From NCBI GenBank assembly GCA_024114885.1, contig CP099427.1, positions 1-64,000 of the forward strand: a stretch of 64,000 nucleotides of DNA, given 5' to 3'. Made by a program: the position numbers and the translations under genes. Every line of letters begins with the position of its first letter. Within the stretch, counting starts at the first letter, position 1. The notes below the pieces were generated by a model. That model made no database searches, was not told where the DNA came from, and saw only the letters and a list, made by a program, of their open reading frames with translations. This document shows, one piece after another, positions 48,791 through 60,735 of the stretch. Source of the DNA: Septoria linicola (Eukaryota > Ascomycota > Dothideomycetes > Mycosphaerellales > Mycosphaerellaceae).

Positions 48791-49971
48791 TTCTCTTAAA
48801 TACCTATACGTACTCCTTAGTTCGAAGATAAGAACTAAGACTACTTATACTAATATAGAGGCCTAGATAGGCTAAAGAGGTCTCGTAACCTTAGTAGACT
48901 ACTTTTAGTAAGGTATCCTTAATATTAATCCTCTAGTCGAAAAACTTCTAGACCTAGGAGGAATAGATACTCTTTTATTTAATAGATATAGTCTTTTATA
49001 TCCTAAACTTATACTTATAGTAACCTTATACCTCCTACTATCGTCGTATATACTAGTCTCTAAAGTCCGTTTTATACTCTTTCTACTATAGATATACCCT
49101 ATTTACTTAAGTCTAGTCTAGAGAAGACGTAGATATATTAAGTAGAATTTTAGAAGTAGTAGGTAGTCTACTAGAGCTCTACTCTAATACTATATATCGT
49201 AGCGTAGAGAGTACTATCGGACTAGATTCGAATTATAAAGAGTCTCTAAAAACGCTATCTTAATATCGTTATCTTAGTCGAGTACTAGACCTAAGTCCTC
49301 TAGTAGCTAGCGATAGATTTCGCTATAAAGGTAGCGTATTTATAGGTAGTAGTATTAAAACTAGAAGAGTTAAAGAAGATAAAGGTAGACTAAATTATAA
49401 AAGTAAGAAAGAGAGGAGCTCTAGACTATCTATAAAACACGCTATAACTTTACTCTAGTACGACGTCTATAGTAGTTCTTATCTATAGAGAAGCCTAAAT
49501 TATACTAATTAGACGTAGTAAAGCTCCTTGTCCGCTAACGATAGACTAGTTAAGAACTCGGTACTAATCTCTAGATTAAGTACGCTAGGATCTATTAGAT
49601 CTATAATAATAGACGAAAAGCTAATACTAGCCTACTCGTCTTTAAATCTAGCTTAAACTAGACTCTCGACTATAGCTTCGAGTAAAGTCTCTTCCTTATT
49701 AAATATATATTATTTATTAAATATACTATAGGTAAGCTTCGCGTTTTGTCTCTACTATATAGATATAGTAGATATAGAGAATCTATAGGTATTCTAATCG
49801 TAGTTAGTAGAAATTAGCTATCTAAGATACTTAATAAGGATTAAGAAGTAATTAACGAAGGAGGGCTTCTAGCTAAGAATATTACGTAGTATAGCCTAGT
49901 ATTCTATCTAAAAGATATCGTAGAGTATAGGCAAAACGCTATTAGTAATATACGACTATAGTTAATTAGTA
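48791..49971. other. RIP-mutated repeat sequence, no assignable gene
   Basis: Saturated CA/TG loss, no readable protein that I can name. It may contain the N-terminus and end of the hAT element. Confidence 0.4.
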
Positions 49972-50607
49972 TATAGTCGGTAAATATAGTCGGCGCTTAA
50001 GATAGCTAGTAGATATACCTTGACTTAGGCTTCTAGTACTAATGTCTAAAGTAAGATAGCTAGACCTCGAAGCTATAGTATCGTAAAAGGAGAGCTCTAT
50101 ATAATATTAGTAGATAGGAGTTTCTAATAGATAGGAAGACTTACGCTATCGCTATATACTTATATAGCTATAAGTTTATCTAGTACCTTAATCTTAGACT
50201 AGAACTCGCTAATTGCCTTATACTAGTATTAATAAGTCGCTCTACTATAGTTAGTAGAGCCTAGCGTACTAGTAGATAGCTTAATAGCGTACTTAGCCTA
50301 AATGTCCTCCTCTTAAGATAAGCTTAGTAGGTTATTAATAATAACGTTTATAGAGTTTCTCTTTAACTTAGAAGGATCTAATAGTACCTAAACCTATATA
50401 CTACTATCTTCCTTTTCGAATTCTTCTAATATACTCTCTTTTCTCTTAATCTCTCTATATAGAAAGTAGAGCTCGATATACTAACCTTCTTTATCTTTCT
50501 AAGCGAGGTCTTTAGAAGATTTCTTTTCCTCTACCTTCTTAAGAGCCTTCCTCTCTCTATATAATATTAGCGCTAACTATATACGCCGACTACGTTTACC
50601 GACTATA
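49972..50607. mobile_element. 636-bp element with 24-bp terminal inverted repeats (MITE-like)
   Basis: The left end reads TATAGTCGGTAAA, then TATAGTCGGCG; the right end is its inverted complement with CG in place of TA at two neighbouring positions, as RIP would cause. Each end has the TAGTCGG heptamer twice. TA flanks both sides, compatible with a TA target duplication. It is too short for a transposase. The family is not identified. Confidence 0.6.
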
Positions 50608-52019
50608 TATATAATAGTATAATAGAGACTTACTATTATTTAGTAAAGCTTACCTTATAGACTAGTTTCTATTAATTAATATATATCTTCTACGCGTCCT
50701 TATTAAGGCTATCCTACCCTAGTAGTATAGCTATTTACTTTACCTTAAAACGACTAAAAGCTTGATTCTTTACTTTACGTTTTCGGTCTACTTTAGCTCT
50801 ATCTTCGTCTATAGCTTAAGTACGTACGCGGTCGCGTAGTATATTTAGATTAATCGAGTAGTCTTTAATATCCTTTCTTATCGTAGTAAGTCTTACGCGT
50901 TTCGTCTCGAGTTTAGGAAGAGACTCTATCTTACGCTTCTAATATACTATTTCTAGGACAATTAGTATTAAAAGTGTCGCGTTCGATAGCTATAACGGTT
51001 ACCTACTAAATAGTAGTAGAATTAGGTAGGTTAGATAAGCGATAGTAATATATAACGAATTTAGTTATAAGTATAGGTAGTTAGAAAACGAGGTTTAGAA
51101 TTTATAGGAAGTAGAGAAATCTAGAGTCTAAGAGCTAACTAAGTAGGAGTAACGTTAAGGTAGGTCGCTCCTAGATACTTTAATATAGCTTTTTAGATAA
51201 TATTAGTTATTAGTATATATAGTCGGTACTTTACTATTAGATTATATCTTAGTATAGGCTAATATATCTACTAAGTCCGCCTATCCTAGGTCTCTATAGT
51301 ATATCTACTAGATAGAAGAAAGATTACTTTAAAAAGAGAGGTATAGGCTAATTATATAAGACTAATAGTAGATTATAGAGACCTAGCTTAAAGAGCTTTT
51401 ATTCTAAAAAGGATATCTTAACTTCTTAAGAAGTACTTACTTATTTATACTTACCTTTTCTACTATATATAACCTTATATATTAGCTAGAGATATTATAA
51501 TTTTAGCTATTATATTAAGAACTATCCTATCGATCTATAGACTAGGTTTAAAACTCTTTAAGCTACTTAATAAGTTAATAGGCTTAATAGATTACTAAAA
51601 TAGTATAAATCCTAAGAATCCTATAGTATATATTAATAGAATAAATATTTAGTTTTAAGATATTTTAAAGCCTAATAACGAGATACTACTATTAAGTCTA
51701 TTATAGAGAAAGTTTTCTTTAGATTTAGAAGATTCTACTAATCTTTTAGAACTAGCCTTTTTAATTAGTCTTAGAAAAGAGAGAGAGTATTACTACTTTA
51801 TATTTATATATTTTATACTATCTAGTATATATAGTAAAAATATTCTCTTCTCTAGTATTATAGATAATTTATTATTAATAGAATAGGCCTTAGTTTAGTA
51901 TAACTTAGAACTAATAGCTTATTTTGTATTATTCTATACTAATATCTAATTATATAGATCTAGTAAACTAATATCGACTATAACTATCCTCTAGTTCTAC
52001 GCTTCTAGAATTAATTAAG
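50608..52019. other. RIP-mutated repeat sequence with one TAGTCGG motif
   Basis: No protein assigned. TATAGTCGGTA at 51218-51228 resembles the ends of the element at 49972-50607 but no partner end was matched to it. Confidence 0.4.
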
Positions 52020-52027
52020 ATAAGATT

Positions 52028-52791
52028 TATAGTCGGTAATCGTAGTCGGTAGTAGTTTTCCTAGTATAGTACTTTCCTATTTAGGTATAGACGTAGGATC
52101 TAGTAAGTTTCTTAGTATCTCTTTAGACTCGAGGTTCTATAGCTTATAGCGTCTTAGTAAGTTTTAGTATCTTTCTAACTATTTACTTCTTCTTTCTTTA
52201 CTTCCTTCCTCCTATCTCTACTCTTTCCTTTATTTCTTATATCGTTCTTCGATTACGACGCTCTATATAGGAGCGATAATTAAGTATCGATCTCTTTAAG
52301 CCCTCCTTAGCGTTTACGATCGTATAGTCTACTAAAAGTAGCTATTCTAGAGAGTACTACTTAGAAGCCTATTAAGCCTTAGAAGAAGGTTATTATAGTA
52401 AAAACGAATATTTATTAGAAGCGTATACCTCGTAATAGTAGGTAGAAACGTCGTATCCTTAAGTTAGGTACTATTATACTTCGTTAGATTAAGAAATTAT
52501 AGAGTATAATAGAACTATATATCTAACGCCTCCTATTCTAGTAGCTTGTCTACGAGATCGTTCTTACTTTTAGTAGTAGGCTACGCTATTAATTAGTAGC
52601 CTTAGAATGCCTTTAAGAGGTAGCTAAAGCGTTCCTTACTACTAAATTTAAGATATCTAATCTCCTAGCTATCTATATAAAGTAGGTTATACTATAGGCT
52701 AAGGATCTATAGCTATACTATCGTATTCGTATAAGGTTTACTAGCTAGGATAGTAGTATAGTTTAGTAGAAGCGTAAGTCCGCCGACTATA
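52028..52791. mobile_element. Possible second TIR element of the TAGTCGG type
   Basis: A double TAGTCGG motif at 52028-52050 faces an inverted CGCCGACTATA at 52781-52791. If these are ends of one element it would be ~764 bp. The right end has only one copy of the heptamer, so the pairing is uncertain. Confidence 0.3.
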
Positions 52792-53159
52792 GATACTAAC
52801 TATATTTCTAACCTATTATCTTAGTAGATATATAGCGAGTTCCTCTAGAGAATAGAGAGGTCGTTAGTATCTTAGGCTTTAGATCCTAAACTCTAGCCCT
52901 ATACTAAAACCTTATAATTTTAACCTTACGACTATAACTCTAAATAAATATAATATTATTAATATTCTATCGCGTTCTCGCGCGATATAGTACTTCTAAT
53001 TAACTACGACTTTCTTAATCGTCTCGTATAAGACGCTACTATACTTACGCCTAAATAACGCGCTCTTACTAATTAAGTATTATATTCTTCTACTCTATTA
53101 GCGTATCTTTAAATAGAGAGAGCTAGCGATTAGCCTTAAGGATAGGCTAATAATCTAAT

Positions 53160-53510
53160 TCTTATCGATATATAAGATAGTAATAATAAATACGCGTCTA
53201 AAGAGAAAGATAATAAAGACGTATCTAAATAGGAGAATAATAAGCCTCCTACTATAAAGAGGCCTACTACTAGTAGGAAGGGCCTTAGTAGAAAGTAGCC
53301 TATTACGTAAAAAGCGCCTCGTAAGATAGTAACGAAGAAGAAGAGAAGAGCCGGTCTAAAACTTACTATAAAGAAGAAATCCTATATTCTAAAAGTATAG
53401 TCGAATACTTAGAACGCGGTACGAGCTAGTAGGCTTTCTAAGAAGGCTCTAGTAGTTAGGAGGGTAAGGAAGCTCTATCGCTATAAGCTAGGTAGTAAGT
53501 TAAAACGTAG
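53160..53510 (+). pseudogene. Ghost frame of a lysine/arginine-rich protein tail
   Basis: The plus strand reads KYASKEKDNKDVSK, KKKRRAGLKLTIKKK and RRVRKLYRYKLGSK through RIP stops and ends at a TAGTCGG motif. The very basic composition suggests a DNA- or RNA-binding tail; the rest of the protein upstream is not readable with confidence. Confidence 0.4.
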
Positions 53511-53529
53511 TCGGTAAACGTAGTCGGTA
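53504..53529 (+). repeat. Double TAGTCGG motif
   Basis: ACGTAGTCGG occurs twice in tandem, joined by TAA, the least mutated form of the motif in the window (CG not yet TA). A single copy in the same orientation lies at 54076-54086. It probably marks a transposon end. Confidence 0.5.
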
Positions 53530-53569
53530 CGCTAATCTACTATAGTTTTAGCTCTATAAGAGATTCGGA

Positions 53570-54060
53570 TATTTTAGAGGACTAGAGATCTATTTATTAG
53601 TAAGCTTCTCTTCTAGCGACTAGTAAGAGAGGTCGCCTACGGCTTTAAGTAGGATCTACGCTTTCGAGCTAGTATACTAGAAGCGTTATAAGAGATAGTA
53701 GAGCTCTATTTAACGAAGGTTTTTAAGAGTATATATCCTTCTATATTACTATTTAGTAGCTTATACTAACTTATATAGGTACTAACCTCTACGCTATCTA
53801 TATAAAGCGAGTTACGATCTAGTAGAAAGATATATAGCTCGTTTAGAGAATACTTCGTATATAGGGCGTTATAGATAATAAGAGTTATTTAAAGTAGTAT
53901 AGTACTACGTATTATATTCGGCGTAAGGAATAGCGTTTAGGCTACTTCGAGATACCTAGCTACGTAGTAGAAGCGCGGTATTAAATTATATTATAACTAT
54001 AGCGAACGATATAAGATTACTTTCTACTTTTATACTATAAAACCTTCGTTTCCTCTTATC
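53570..54060 (+). pseudogene. Unrecognised ghost frame
   Basis: Plus-strand reading through RIP stops gives a protein-like, Tyr/Arg/Leu-rich sequence (YKRFGYFRGLEIYLLVS, LVYxKRYKR). It lies between two TAGTCGG motifs and could belong to an element they delimit. No domain recognised. Confidence 0.35.
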
Positions 54061-54649
54061 TCTATAGTTAGTATATATAGTCGGCGCCTATCGTCCTTTT
54101 TATATACTTAGATACTTATAGTATATAGATTTTAGTATACCTATACCTATACTCCTATAGGTACCTACGTAGGTATACGCTCTAACCTATATTTTCTAGT
54201 TATAAGTACTACCTATTAAGCTTTAGCGGGTTACCTCTCTAACCTATATCGATTACTAAGAATATAGGTTTAGACCTAACTCTACTCTTACTAACCTATT
54301 CTAACGTCTAACTATAAGATTTTAAGAAAGTCTCGCTATTATATATAGCTAAGAGAGTAGTATATCTATAAATTAAGCTTATTATACTTAGTAGGCTTTC
54401 TTATCTTATATATTATACGATACTAGCTCTACTCTTAAGCTACTTAGTATTCTTATAGCTATAGTTACTTAACTAGTTCGTATTCCGTCTCGCTTATTAG
54501 ATACTTACCTCTTCTTAGTACGCCTATCTATAGTTAGAGTCGACCTTCTTTACTATATATCTCGAGTACTCTAGTAACTTATTATACTATTAATATATAC
54601 GATAGTTATATTATAGTCTTATAGTATACTCTTCTACCTTATAGTATCT

Positions 54650-57400
54650 CTAGTATTACGTAATTACTAATAGAGTAGTATAGAGATATCTACCTATTTA
54701 TAAAGAAGCTAGAGTAGGTAACGAGTCTTTAGAAAAAAAGCTTAGTAATATAATAAGAGAAGGAAGCTATCGCGTCGAATAAGTAGTACGCGGCGGCCTA
54801 TACTAAATCTTAAGGTTTAGACTAAAGCTAGAGGAATAGCGAGTCTAGGTATTAGTAGTCTAGGTATATTTATTATCGAAGATACTAGAGTATAGGCTAA
54901 AACTTATAGAGACAAGCTACGTAAGGCTACTTAACTAAGTATTCTACGTAATATCTATAGAATACGGTATTTATATCTCTACCTCTCTATATACTAAAAG
55001 AGTAGTACGATAGTATAGTTCTAGATACTTAAGCTTAGCTTTACGATAGTATAGTTTTAACCTAAGAGTAAAGCTACGTAGTAAGCTCTTATATACGTCT
55101 ATATATTAGTAAGTACTCTAGCGTCGAAATACTTTATATAGCTCGACTATCGTACTATATAGTAGTAAAGAGAGCGCCTCTATAATAAGTACTAATATAT
55201 AGTAGTATATTAAAGTATATTAATTAGGCTAATTAGTAACTAACTTTTAAAGAATCTAGAATATAGGCTAGAATCCTACGCTCGTCGACGACTAAGGTAT
55301 AGGTATACTATCTAATTAGAAAATATATATAGAGCTAGCTATAAACGTATAATCTAAGACTATTAGAATAGCCGTCTATAAGGTACGATATCCGATACCT
55401 CTATAAGCTAGCGCTAGCGTAAATCTAAGAGAGAGTATAGGTTAGCTTAAAGAAAGCTACTATATCTAATAGTACTAGGCTAATACTAATATTAGTATTA
55501 AGGCTAGCTACTTCGTCTCTCGGCCTATAGTACTAGATATATTAGTACGCGTCTATCGTCTCTAGCTATCTAGACTTCTTCTAAGATATTCGTCTCGCTT
55601 ATATATTATACTTCGTAATAGACGATTAGTAATCTTTAGTAGCGAAATAGAAGCTCGTTTACTCTACTATTACTAGTTAACTCTAATACTAGAGTTAATA
55701 GCTAAGCTAGTAAAAGCGTAGCTACGTATTATTAGCGCTAACCTCTTAGTAGAGATAGTTATCCTTTAATTAATACTACTACTATACCCTCTATACTATA
55801 TACTATCTATAAAAAGGTCGAAAAAAGTAGCTACTAAGTAATTTATTAGCTTCTTCTATACTCTAATAGGCTATTAAGTATACTTACTATATTCTACTTC
55901 TATTCTATTCTTTCTATAGTCTTATCGCCTTTTACTATAGAATAGTTTAAGAACGAGCTTCTATAATAATACGATTATTAACGAAAGAATTTTACTATAA
56001 ATCTACCTACCTAGATCTCTACTACTATATCTCTTAAGAACTATAGTAATAGATTAATCTATATAACGTCGCTATTCTTACTCGAAAGTATATATACTAG
56101 ATAATCCGACTTTCGATAGTTACGATCTCTACTATTCTTATATACTACTTTATCTAAAATAAACTCCTATTCCTATATAATAAGTAATATTAAGCTTAGG
56201 ACTTTACGTACCTCTTTACGTAGTAAGCTACGCGTATTTAGAAAAGCGATAAGAAGAGGCGAGAAAGCGTAGGCGTTAAAGCTAAAGCTAGAGATAGTTT
56301 TATTAATATACTCGCTTTAGCTCGGTACTAGAGGATCCTATAATAAGAGATTACTAATAGAGCTTTATAAGAGTCGAGCTATAGCCTATAGGTAAGTCGC
56401 TCTCTTAAATAGCGTTTAATATATTAATAGGTTATCGAGAGAAGCGTAGACTAGCGCTCTCTAGTTCTACTTACTAAACGAAAGTATTTAATACTAAGAC
56501 TAGGACAAATATAATATAATATACTCTAGAGAGGTAAAACTTCTAGTAGCTCGCTTTACTAGAGTTCGAAGAGCTATAGATATTAGATAAATTTAGGAAC
56601 TTATAGTATCTAAGTATATAGATATAGGCGAGTAAAGTAGTAGGATAGAGAGATATAAATTTAATACGACTTATCTATAGATATATAAAGACAAGGTACT
56701 TAAAGCCTACTAGAAAGTTACTACCCTATATAGTATTAGAATAAAGCTATAATACTTAATACTAAGACTATTTCTCCGATCTACGTCTACTATATAGACC
56801 TTTAGAGCGCTAGTACGAGGTATAAGAGGCTAGAAAAGTATAGCTTAAGATCGCTAACTATATATAGCGCTAGATCTCTCTATAAGTTATATATATACTA
56901 CTAGATCTTACTATCTATAGAGTATAAGAGCGAGCGAGAAGAAATATTACTTAGAATACTTAATATCGATAATCCTCGTACTATAAAATAATAAGATTCT
57001 CTATTAGTAATTAGAGCTATACTACTTTATACTAAGGTCTAAGTTCGCTTTATACGTACTTACTATAGAGATAACGCTTATAACCTTCGTATATAGTATC
57101 TCGTACTTATTATAGATTATAGTATTAATATACTTAGGTACTAGAAGTAGCTATAGAACTTTAGAATAAACTTACTACTATAATTTAGGTATAACGCCTA
57201 TAATCGCGTTCGTATTCCTTCTTCTTATCCTATATCGTCTCTTATATATTATATATCGTTTAAAGCTACTATTCGCTATCGTTATCGCCTTAATAGGCTC
57301 TCCTATTATAGGCTACTAAAGGCGATAGAAGAGCTTCCTAGCTCTAGATTACGTATACCTAGCGTACGATAATAATAATATCTCGCTATACGACGACGAG
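54650..57400 (+). pseudogene. Long RIP-ghost ORF (~900 codons), unrecognised
   Basis: One plus-strand frame can be followed from ~54,650 to ~57,400 with TAA and TAG but no TGA stops met. That is what RIP of CAA, CAG and TGG codons gives and random sequence does not. Landmarks: KKLSNIIREGSYRVE (~54730), SKTIRIAVYKVRYPIPL (~55350), ERILLxIYLPRS (~55985), a basic stretch EARKRRR (~56250), RDNAYNLRIxYLVLIIDYS (~57080) and AYDNNNISLYDDELKLD (~57370). No nucleoside-triphosphatase, transposase or RT motif was recognised. Subtelomeric helicases were considered but there is no Walker A signature. Confidence 0.5.
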
Positions 57401-57599
57401 CTTAAATTAGATAGTTATAATTACTCTCTAGAGTCTATATAGTAAGGAGAGCGATATATAAGTTAGTATACGAAATTTAGTAAGTATTAGACAAATTATC
57501 TCTCGAGAAGAGATATTATTCTTCGATTCTACTATTACTACTCTAAGCTTCTTCTCTCGAAGCTATACTAATATAGAAGATAATAGTAGGGCGGTAACG

Positions 57600-57716
57600 A
57601 GAGTTTATAGACAAGGCTACTAAGTTAAGGCACGAATAAGGCTAATACATACCCTGTATGTACGAATGTATCCGATACACGCGGAAATGTACGGAATACA
57701 CATCGGAGGTACATCT
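57600..57716. other. Boundary between the RIP block and normal-composition DNA
   Basis: Within ~50 bases TA-saturated sequence gives way to sequence full of CA and TG. The transition contains a 7-bp inverted repeat TACATAC-CCT-GTATGTA (57646-57662) and a 5-bp one GTATC-C-GATAC (57668-57678). These may be the end of the outermost repeat or a short low-copy motif. Confidence 0.7.
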
Positions 57717-59309
57717 CTAGGGTGGGTACATTAATACTGCAATCCATAGTACCGCTTTGTCGCGATAGCTGCGGATCGAACCACACCTCTCAGCCTCTGG
57801 CAGAAAGATTATGTACCACGCCTTCGAAGCTGAGAGTCCAATGGTGCTGTGCCGATCCGTGCTCAGAGTACTGCAGCTGATCGTGATGAGAAGAAGTGCA
57901 ATTACATCTGTTAGGGCATCATGCAACTCGGTGTAGCCAATTTCGCGCCCAAGGTCTCGGTTCATACATCAGAGACTGTGGCGCCGAACGCTGAGAGGCC
58001 CGTCATGCTGACCTTGTGGTCCTCCAGAAACAGTATTCGGCAGCGCTGAGGAGTCAACGTCAATGATGCATCGGCCCGGAACATGCTGCAATCAACAACG
58101 TTCTCTTGGCACTGCTCTACCTGCCTCTATCAGTTAGAACGCCTCGACCGCAGGCTCAGGTCCTCCTGGTGCGGAAGTTCACTGCAATATCACGCATTCA
58201 GGTACAGACGTGTTTTACAAATCCCACCCGACCATGGCATTTCGGCTGCTTCGCGGGAACCGAGAGCACTACAACAGGGCTGCAAGCACATGAGAAGCTC
58301 GGGACGGAGCCAGTATGAGAGCTCTGCTGGACTACTATGGGACAGGATCTGCGTGATCCCGTTTGTTGGCATGTTCGCTTCCTGAAGTGGTGCCCGGTCC
58401 TGCTTGGCCACTCATATCTACATGGACGCTCTCGATGCTGGCAGACCGCTACTGCAGTAATGAGGAAGAGATGAGTAGCTTGTACATGTACGATGATTCA
58501 AGGCGGCGCGCGATCATGCCAGTGGTTTGGAGGAAGGCATGTAGATGCGATTTACAGCAAAGAGGATCATTTGTTGCAACAGGATCTCCCCTCCATGCGA
58601 CACCTGTCCAAGCAGAAGTAGGTTGTTGAGAGACATGGTCGTACAAATCTGGCCACTGCTTCTACTCATTCCAGAGTATAAGCGGTAATATTGTAAAGAG
58701 AAGCTACGAACTAAGGAGAAGCTGGTTGAAGATGTCAAATAGCAAGTTATAATGTCGTGCAAGTTATACATTATGCGGACCTTTGTATTAGGCAACGCGC
58801 TAGCATCTTGATGTGAGAGCCGATGCTAGCATTATATGTCGAGCTTATGAGATGTTGGAAAGCTAGATAAGGAGAGTTTACGTTCGGCTAAGTAGTTAGG
58901 CGGCACAGTCTATGTCCTCGAAGAGATGACACATTGTTATACATGCCATGTTGTCTGCTGGCTCCTGCAGTATGTATGCTTCGGCTAGCTACTTGATTGT
59001 GCCTTGCTGGCGCTGTCCCACAGGGCTACGTGTCTATCCTGTCGCAATCACAAAGTGAGAGGCGCTTTACCAATCTCCGCCACAAGATCTGTACCAAAAT
59101 TGTCGCTACGCACGTATGGCGAGGCGAACAGCTCGTTGCAGGCCTCTTCTCGGCGTAGAAATGACAAGCTCCTTCTGAGCAGATGACAATCGTCAAGGCA
59201 ATGATCACGATAGTTTGCAGCCATCGAGCATCCTTTTCTTTCGTCCACTGACTGCTGGCGAGATATTGCTTTCAACCCTCGGTCTCCGATCGAACAGTCA
59301 CTATGGCTG
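57717..59309. other. Normal-composition DNA without a supported gene
   Basis: ATG-started frames exist at 57717-57965 (minus, 82 aa) and 58083-58385 (plus, 100 aa), but neither has recognisable domains and the other frames here lack ATG starts. It may hold exons of an unrecognised spliced gene or a decayed gene next to the repeats. Confidence 0.4.
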
Positions 59310-59732
59310 TTAACTTGAAGTAGCCAAAGAGGCCGTTTGTGAAGAGAGTCGGTCCCGACTGACTTCAGCGCATACTTCTCGTTGCAGAGCTTGCAAGTGT
59401 ACACGATTATCCAGTCTGATCAGGACTCGCAACCGATTGCCTCGAGTAAATCGACAGAGCTTCGCAAGCGGCAAAAGACCCTCACCGTATTCAATGGTTT
59501 TGTCCTCGTAGAACGTTTCCAGACACGCCATTGAGCTATTTGTGTAGGTGTCGGCGAAGAATGGTGATCGTTCGATCGATTGTTCAACGTACAAAGGCGA
59601 GCGAGTGGCGTCCTCAGTCCTGGACTGCACTGAATGAAGAGCTACTGCACATTTCTGTGATGAGAGTTTGACATAGTCACCCGGGTCCTCAGGATCTCTG
59701 GTCTCCGCGAGCGTATCGCAGGCTGCGCTCAT
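59310..59732 (-). CDS. Hypothetical protein, 140 aa, possibly BTB-like
   Basis: ATG-started single frame MSAACDTLAETRDPEDPGDY... with an acidic N-terminus (residues 1-20) and a central part ETFYEDKTIEYGEGLLPLAKL (about residues 72-92). The latter loosely resembles the second half of divergent fungal BTB/POZ domains; the resemblance is a weak personal judgement. From ~residue 112 the other minus-strand frame also looks protein-like (VYTCKLCNEKYALKSV), so an intron or a frameshift near 59,400 is possible and the C-terminal 28 residues may be wrong. The ATG has T at -3, an unremarkable context. It is a candidate for a real or recently broken gene. Confidence 0.4.
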   Translation of the reverse strand: MSAACDTLAETRDPEDPGDYVKLSSQKCAVALHSVQSRTEDATRSPLYVEQSIERSPFFADTYTNSSMACLETFYEDKTIEYGEGLLPLAKLCRFTRGNRLRVLIRLDNRVHLQALQREVCAEVSRDRLSSQTASLATSS

Positions 59733-60153
59733 TTATTGTGGAACAGATATCGCGGAATAAGGCGAAAATCTCGAGAAATTTGCTGTATGCCGTAGTGCAG
59801 ATGATGCGGAACCATTCTTCCATTGCCGCAGAGCTGATCGCGTACGACATCGAGCGTCACGGTCGGTCACTTGACCTTCTTGCGCAGGGATTTGGCTGTG
59901 CGACAGGCTTGATCGAAGTCCTCGTGTACGCGAGGAGGTGTGTCAAAGAGCAACACCATTGCCAGGTTTTGTATGCCTGGACGTGTGTGTGAGCGGTATT
60001 GAGATATTCACTATGCATAAGATGCTGCAATATTCCCGTGCAAAGAACACCGGCCTCATGCAGGTGCTCGGCCTCGAGACTGGCATCCTTCTCCTGACTT
60101 TTTGACTTGTACAAAGCTCAATCATACCTGATGCGCGCCTTCTTCAATTCGCG
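59733..60153. other. No supported gene
   Basis: Normal base composition. Open frames here start with GTG or TTG, not ATG, except a 60-codon minus-strand frame (59943-60125) without features. Confidence 0.4.
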
Positions 60154-60660
60154 ATGCCCAATACCTACGACAGAGCCACCTCCCACAAACATCTCAATGC
60201 GCGTTGCTTCTTGGGTCTGGGAGGCGGGTTTTATCTGGCGCTCGCTGGCGGCAGAGTTGTGTGGGCAGGAGGAATGCTGGTATTGTCGGGACTGCTTTGT
60301 CTCGCTCGTCGGCGCCGAGGTCTGCGCTGGGCGCACTCCAGCCAAATTCGAGCAGAAGATCGTGTATTCGTGGACAAGACTCTTCTCCAGAGAAGAATGC
60401 CGTATTCTGAGCTGATGAAAAGTGGCACTGCGGCGAAACAGCGCGGACGCAAGCGTCGCGAATGTGAGCAGAATCAGTACAGACGAGCTGCATTGTTCCT
60501 GCTCAAAGCCACCTTTATTCTGCCGAACAAGACGGAAGAACCAAGTCGCTTGGGAAAGCAGTTGGGCGCCTCAACGTACCTGTTGGCGGTCTTCATGTTC
60601 ACTCGATCACGACTGTGGCGTTTGATCCGTGAGGAGCAAAGCTTGCCGGCGCCGCGATGA
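60154..60660 (+). CDS. Hypothetical protein, 168 aa, uncertain
   Basis: ATG-started frame with G at -3, ending in TGA at 60660. A hydrophobic stretch at about residues 19-51 (CFLGLGGGFYLALAGG and WAGGMLVLSGLLCL) is followed by RRRR, which would fit one membrane segment with a positive inner side. The rest is Arg-rich. An overlapping ATG frame on the minus strand (60194-60493, 99 aa, A at -3) competes with it; neither has a recognised domain, so the real coding strand is open. Confidence 0.25.
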   Translation: MPNTYDRATSHKHLNARCFLGLGGGFYLALAGGRVVWAGGMLVLSGLLCLARRRRGLRWAHSSQIRAEDRVFVDKTLLQRRMPYSELMKSGTAAKQRGRKRRECEQNQYRRAALFLLKATFILPNKTEEPSRLGKQLGASTYLLAVFMFTRSRLWRLIREEQSLPAPR

Positions 60661-60735
60661 GAGATCCAATGGCATCTGACACGAAACCGACACGCCGAGG
60701 AATAGAAAGCACAACGAAAGAGACAAAGGCACGAA

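Noticed and set aside
54650..57400. Telomere-linked RecQ-type helicase
   Set aside because: The location fits, but no Walker A (GxGKT/S) or DExH motif could be read in the ghost frame, even allowing for RIP.
58190..58795. Several short overlapping frames on both strands around 58.2-58.8 kb
   Set aside because: They begin with TTG or GTG, overlap each other on both strands and have no recognisable composition or motifs.
59048..59404. Minus-strand frame of 118 codons
   Set aside because: It lacks an ATG. It is kept only as a possible second exon or frameshifted tail of the gene at 59310-59732.
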